From Clostridium sp. (lineage in GTDB: Bacteria; Bacillota; Clostridia; Lachnospirales; Lachnospiraceae): 64,000 bases of DNA. A program made the translations under genes and the position numbers. The DNA lies in assembly GCA_023664775.1 (NCBI GenBank), contig JAMPEW010000001.1, positions 62,001 to 126,000 on the forward strand, in the 5' to 3' direction. The notes beneath the pieces are model-generated. The model saw only the letters and a list, made by a program, of their open reading frames with translations, made no database searches and was not told the DNA's origin. Shown one piece after another: positions 61,747 through 64,000 of this stretch. The stretch's first letter is position 1, and each line of letters starts with the position of its first letter.

Positions 61747-63258
61747 ATGAAATATATAGCTGACAGTGCTGAGATGGCACAGATTGACAGATACACAACA
61801 GATGATATCGGTATTCCTGAGATGGTGCTTATGGAGCGTGCTGCCCTTGCCGTTTTTGATTATATCAAATCAAATTACTCAAAAAAAACCAAGACGCTCA
61901 TTGTTGTTGAAGGCGGCAATAACGGTGCGGACGGACTTGCAGTGGCAAGGCTTATGCTAAATGATGGATATGACGTTGAAGTATATTATATAAGTGCCAT
62001 TGAAAAGACGACAAAAAGCTTTGATGCGCAGCTTAGCATTGCGAAAAAGCTGAATGTAAAATTTGCTGACGAGATAGTAAATTACGGCTATGACATTATT
62101 GTTGATGCTATATTTGGCGTTGGTCTTTCAAGGGCAGTTATGGGAAAGCATGCGGAGACGATTAATCAGATGAATGAAATACCTGCATTTAAGCTTGCAA
62201 TTGATATTCCGTCAGGAATTGATGCGTCAACAGGCTTTGTTATGGGAACGGCATTTCATGCAGATGCAACTGTAACCTTCGGTCTTTTAAAGCTTGGACA
62301 TATCATGGGAATTGGAAATGAATACAGCGGCAAGGTTATTTTGGCTGACATCGGTTTCCCTGAAAAGGCAGTTTCCTTTGCAGGGCCTAAGCTTTATGCA
62401 TATACAGGTGAGGATGTTGACAGGCTTCTTCCGTTCCGGAAATCAGATACCCACAAGGGAAGTTATGGAAAAATAGGCGTAATAGGCGGTTACACAAATA
62501 TGGCGGGAGCTGCTCTTTTTTCTGCAGAATCGGCATACAGGATGGGCTGTGGACTTGTACGCATATGCACTGTTTTAGATAACAGGGAAATCATGCAGAC
62601 GAAGCTTCCTGAAGCACTGCTCACAGCCTTTGACCCATCGGAGCAAGCTTCGGTCAGGGAAGCGGTAAAGACTATGATTGCCTGGTCGGATGTGCTTATC
62701 GTGGGTCCGGGACTTGGCAGAGGCGAATATGCGGACTATATCGTTGAAAAAGTATTAAGAAATTATGATAAAACAATTATTATAGATGCGGATGCCATAA
62801 ATGTGCTTGCTAAAAATCTTAACTGGCTTTCAGATACAAGGGCAAATGTAATAATAACACCGCATCTTCTTGAAATGTCAAGACTTACGGGACAGAAAAC
62901 AGGCGATATAAAGGGAAATAAATTTCATGTTGCAAAGGAGTTTGCAAAGGAGCATAAGCTTGTAGTAGTGTTAAAGGATTCACGAACGATAGTATCTGCC
63001 GGCGAGGAGCAGGCATATATTAATATTACAGGCAACAATGGAATGGCAACCGGAGGCTCGGGAGATGTGCTTACAGGCATGATCGGTGCGCTTGTAGGGC
63101 AGGGAATGACTGCATTTGAGGCTGCGAAGCTTGGAGTATGCATGCATGGGCTTGCAGGACAGGAGGCATCCATAAGCATGGGAAGGTACAGCATGATAGC
63201 GGGAGATATTGTCCGAAGCATAACAAAGGTTTTGGAAAACGAATATTATACGGACTGA
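61747..63258 (+). CDS. nnr: Bifunctional NAD(P)H-hydrate epimerase / ADP-dependent dehydratase (Nnr)
   Basis: A 503-residue fused repair enzyme. The N-terminal epimerase domain (about 1-215) has MVLMERAALAVFD, EGGNNGADGLAVARLM and AIDIPSGIDASTG; the C-terminal dehydratase (about 225-500) has KGSYGKIGVIGG, GPGLGRGEYADY, IIDADAINVLA and the nucleotide-binding GNNGMATGGSGDVLTG. Together they restore hydrated NADH and NADPH. The ribosome binding site GGAGGATAGG precedes the ATG; alr follows 49 bases later, the usual neighbour order in Firmicutes. Confidence 0.94.
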   Translation: MKYIADSAEMAQIDRYTTDDIGIPEMVLMERAALAVFDYIKSNYSKKTKTLIVVEGGNNGADGLAVARLMLNDGYDVEVYYISAIEKTTKSFDAQLSIAKKLNVKFADEIVNYGYDIIVDAIFGVGLSRAVMGKHAETINQMNEIPAFKLAIDIPSGIDASTGFVMGTAFHADATVTFGLLKLGHIMGIGNEYSGKVILADIGFPEKAVSFAGPKLYAYTGEDVDRLLPFRKSDTHKGSYGKIGVIGGYTNMAGAALFSAESAYRMGCGLVRICTVLDNREIMQTKLPEALLTAFDPSEQASVREAVKTMIAWSDVLIVGPGLGRGEYADYIVEKVLRNYDKTIIIDADAINVLAKNLNWLSDTRANVIITPHLLEMSRLTGQKTGDIKGNKFHVAKEFAKEHKLVVVLKDSRTIVSAGEEQAYINITGNNGMATGGSGDVLTGMIGALVGQGMTAFEAAKLGVCMHGLAGQEASISMGRYSMIAGDIVRSITKVLENEYYTD

Positions 63259-63307
63259 TTAGGACTTGATTTTAAATGCAGATCGTTTGGCAGGTTGGAG
63301 ATGGAGC

Positions 63308-64000
63308 ATGTATAACAGAATTTATGCACAGATAGACGTAGATAATCTGCGTCATAACATAACAAGTATAATGGCACGCCATAAAAAGGATATGAAGGTG
63401 CTTGCCGTCATAAAGGCAGATGCATATGGACACGGCTCATGTGAAATTGCACGCCGCATAGATGACATGGCATATTATTATGGCGTTGCGACAGTTGATG
63501 AGGCTGTGGAGCTTCGGAATGCGGGCATTAAGAAGCCGATACTTATCATAGGCTACACATCCCCTGAGGATTATGACAGGCTTATCAAATATCATATTAC
63601 GCAGACAATATACAGCCTTTCCGATGCAAAAAAGCTGTCTTGGCTTGCCGTAAAAAGCGGCACAATTGCGAACATTCACATAAAGGTTGATACGGGTATG
63701 TCAAGAATCGGCTTTCCCGTAAGCCCTGACGGAATAAAGGCGGCGGCGTCCTTAAAGGAGCTTGCAGGCTTACAGATTGAGGGCATATTTACCCACTATG
63801 CCAAGGCTGATGAAAGAGATAAGACCTCGGCAATGGAGCAGAAGGAAAGGTTTAAGTATTTTATAGACGGTCTTGAGGCTTTTGGCGTTAAGCCAAGGCT
63901 TAAGCACATAGATAACAGTGCAGGCTCCATGGAGCTTGACGATGATGAATTTGATATGGTCAGGCTTGGAATAGCAATGTACGGCTTATATCCGTCTTGC
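63308..64000 (+). CDS. alr: Alanine racemase, N-terminal part
   Basis: The frame starts at ATG 63308 with GGAG seven bases upstream and remains open to the window edge (231 codons). It shows the PLP-binding VLAVIKADAYGHG (Lys near residue 38) and IKVDTGMSRIGFP (near 130), HIDNSAGSMEL (near 200) and VRLGIAMYGLYPS. It supplies D-alanine for peptidoglycan. The C-terminal domain lies outside the window. Confidence 0.95.
   Translation, partial: MYNRIYAQIDVDNLRHNITSIMARHKKDMKVLAVIKADAYGHGSCEIARRIDDMAYYYGVATVDEAVELRNAGIKKPILIIGYTSPEDYDRLIKYHITQTIYSLSDAKKLSWLAVKSGTIANIHIKVDTGMSRIGFPVSPDGIKAAASLKELAGLQIEGIFTHYAKADERDKTSAMEQKERFKYFIDGLEAFGVKPRLKHIDNSAGSMELDDDEFDMVRLGIAMYGLYPSC

Noticed and set aside
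1-64000. CRISPR arrays, tRNA or rRNA genes, complete transposases or integrases
   Set aside because: Looked for on both strands by reading; no regularly spaced repeats, cloverleaf patterns or transposase motifs were found.

Overview
The window is low-GC DNA from an anaerobic Firmicute, most likely a member of the Lachnospiraceae (Clostridia). This rests on gene content and style: strong AGGAGG-type ribosome binding sites with frequent GTG and TTG starts, consensus sigma-A promoters with 17-base spacers, a division/cell-wall cluster starting with mraZ, an [FeFe]-hydrogenase maturase (HydE), a flavin reductase-rubredoxin fusion and a chemoreceptor. The species cannot be named from the sequence alone. 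No rRNA, tRNA or CRISPR array was seen, and no complete transposase or integrase.

Layout. 1-218: end of a probable threonine synthase. 226-3802: preQ1 riboswitch, then queD-queE-folE-queC (queuosine precursor synthesis) and a lipid kinase. 3848-7590: glmM, a polyprenyl glycosylphosphotransferase and rfbD (envelope sugars), closed by a strong terminator facing a PilZ gene. 8047-13012: purB, a chemoreceptor and purA. 13021-14989: a small coiled-coil protein and an ECF sigma/anti-sigma-like pair. 15044-19265: a small membrane protein, a formate/nitrite-type channel and a three-gene ABC exporter. 19292-24332: rarA, rubredoxin fusion, zinc ribbon, pheA, a DUF308 protein, an unusual Fur-like regulator and mntP. 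24348-29501: response regulator, ABC pair, histidine kinase, second ABC pair. 29503-36578: PHP phosphoesterase, PAP2 phosphatase, SCP2 protein, WYL regulator, hydE, hslO, methyltransferase, a decayed LytTR regulator and an XRE regulator. 36948-39721: an LTA-synthase-like enzyme and a PepSY protein. 39722-44073: a more accessory-looking stretch with a hairpin array, RNase HI, an HD-GYP protein, an aldo/keto reductase and a type I toxin-antitoxin locus. 44074-58156: ychF, lgt, then mraZ-rsmH-ftsL-PBP-PBP-mraY-murD-ftsW-ftsQ-ftsZ. 58169-64000: a double-FHA ABC transporter, a lytic transglycosylase, the NAD(P)HX repair enzyme and the start of alr.

How the genes fit together. Much of the window serves envelope building: GlmM, RfbD and the sugar transferase make precursors, Lgt lipidates proteins, and the dcw cluster makes and partitions peptidoglycan. 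murG, murC, murE, murF and ftsA are not in the cluster. purA and purB are the two enzymes leading from IMP to AMP. Cyclic-di-GMP signalling is represented by PilZ and HD-GYP proteins.

The most interesting points are an untypical small locus at 43447-43784 that looks like a holin-like type I toxin with a convergent antisense RNA; a dispersed 35-base repeat (34 of 35 identical) in front of mntP and murD; a recurring leader of the form hairpin, GTTCAAA, ribosome binding site in front of five genes; four phased TTAACC boxes between a response regulator and the ABC operon it probably controls; and a hairpin around the ribosome binding site of glmM.
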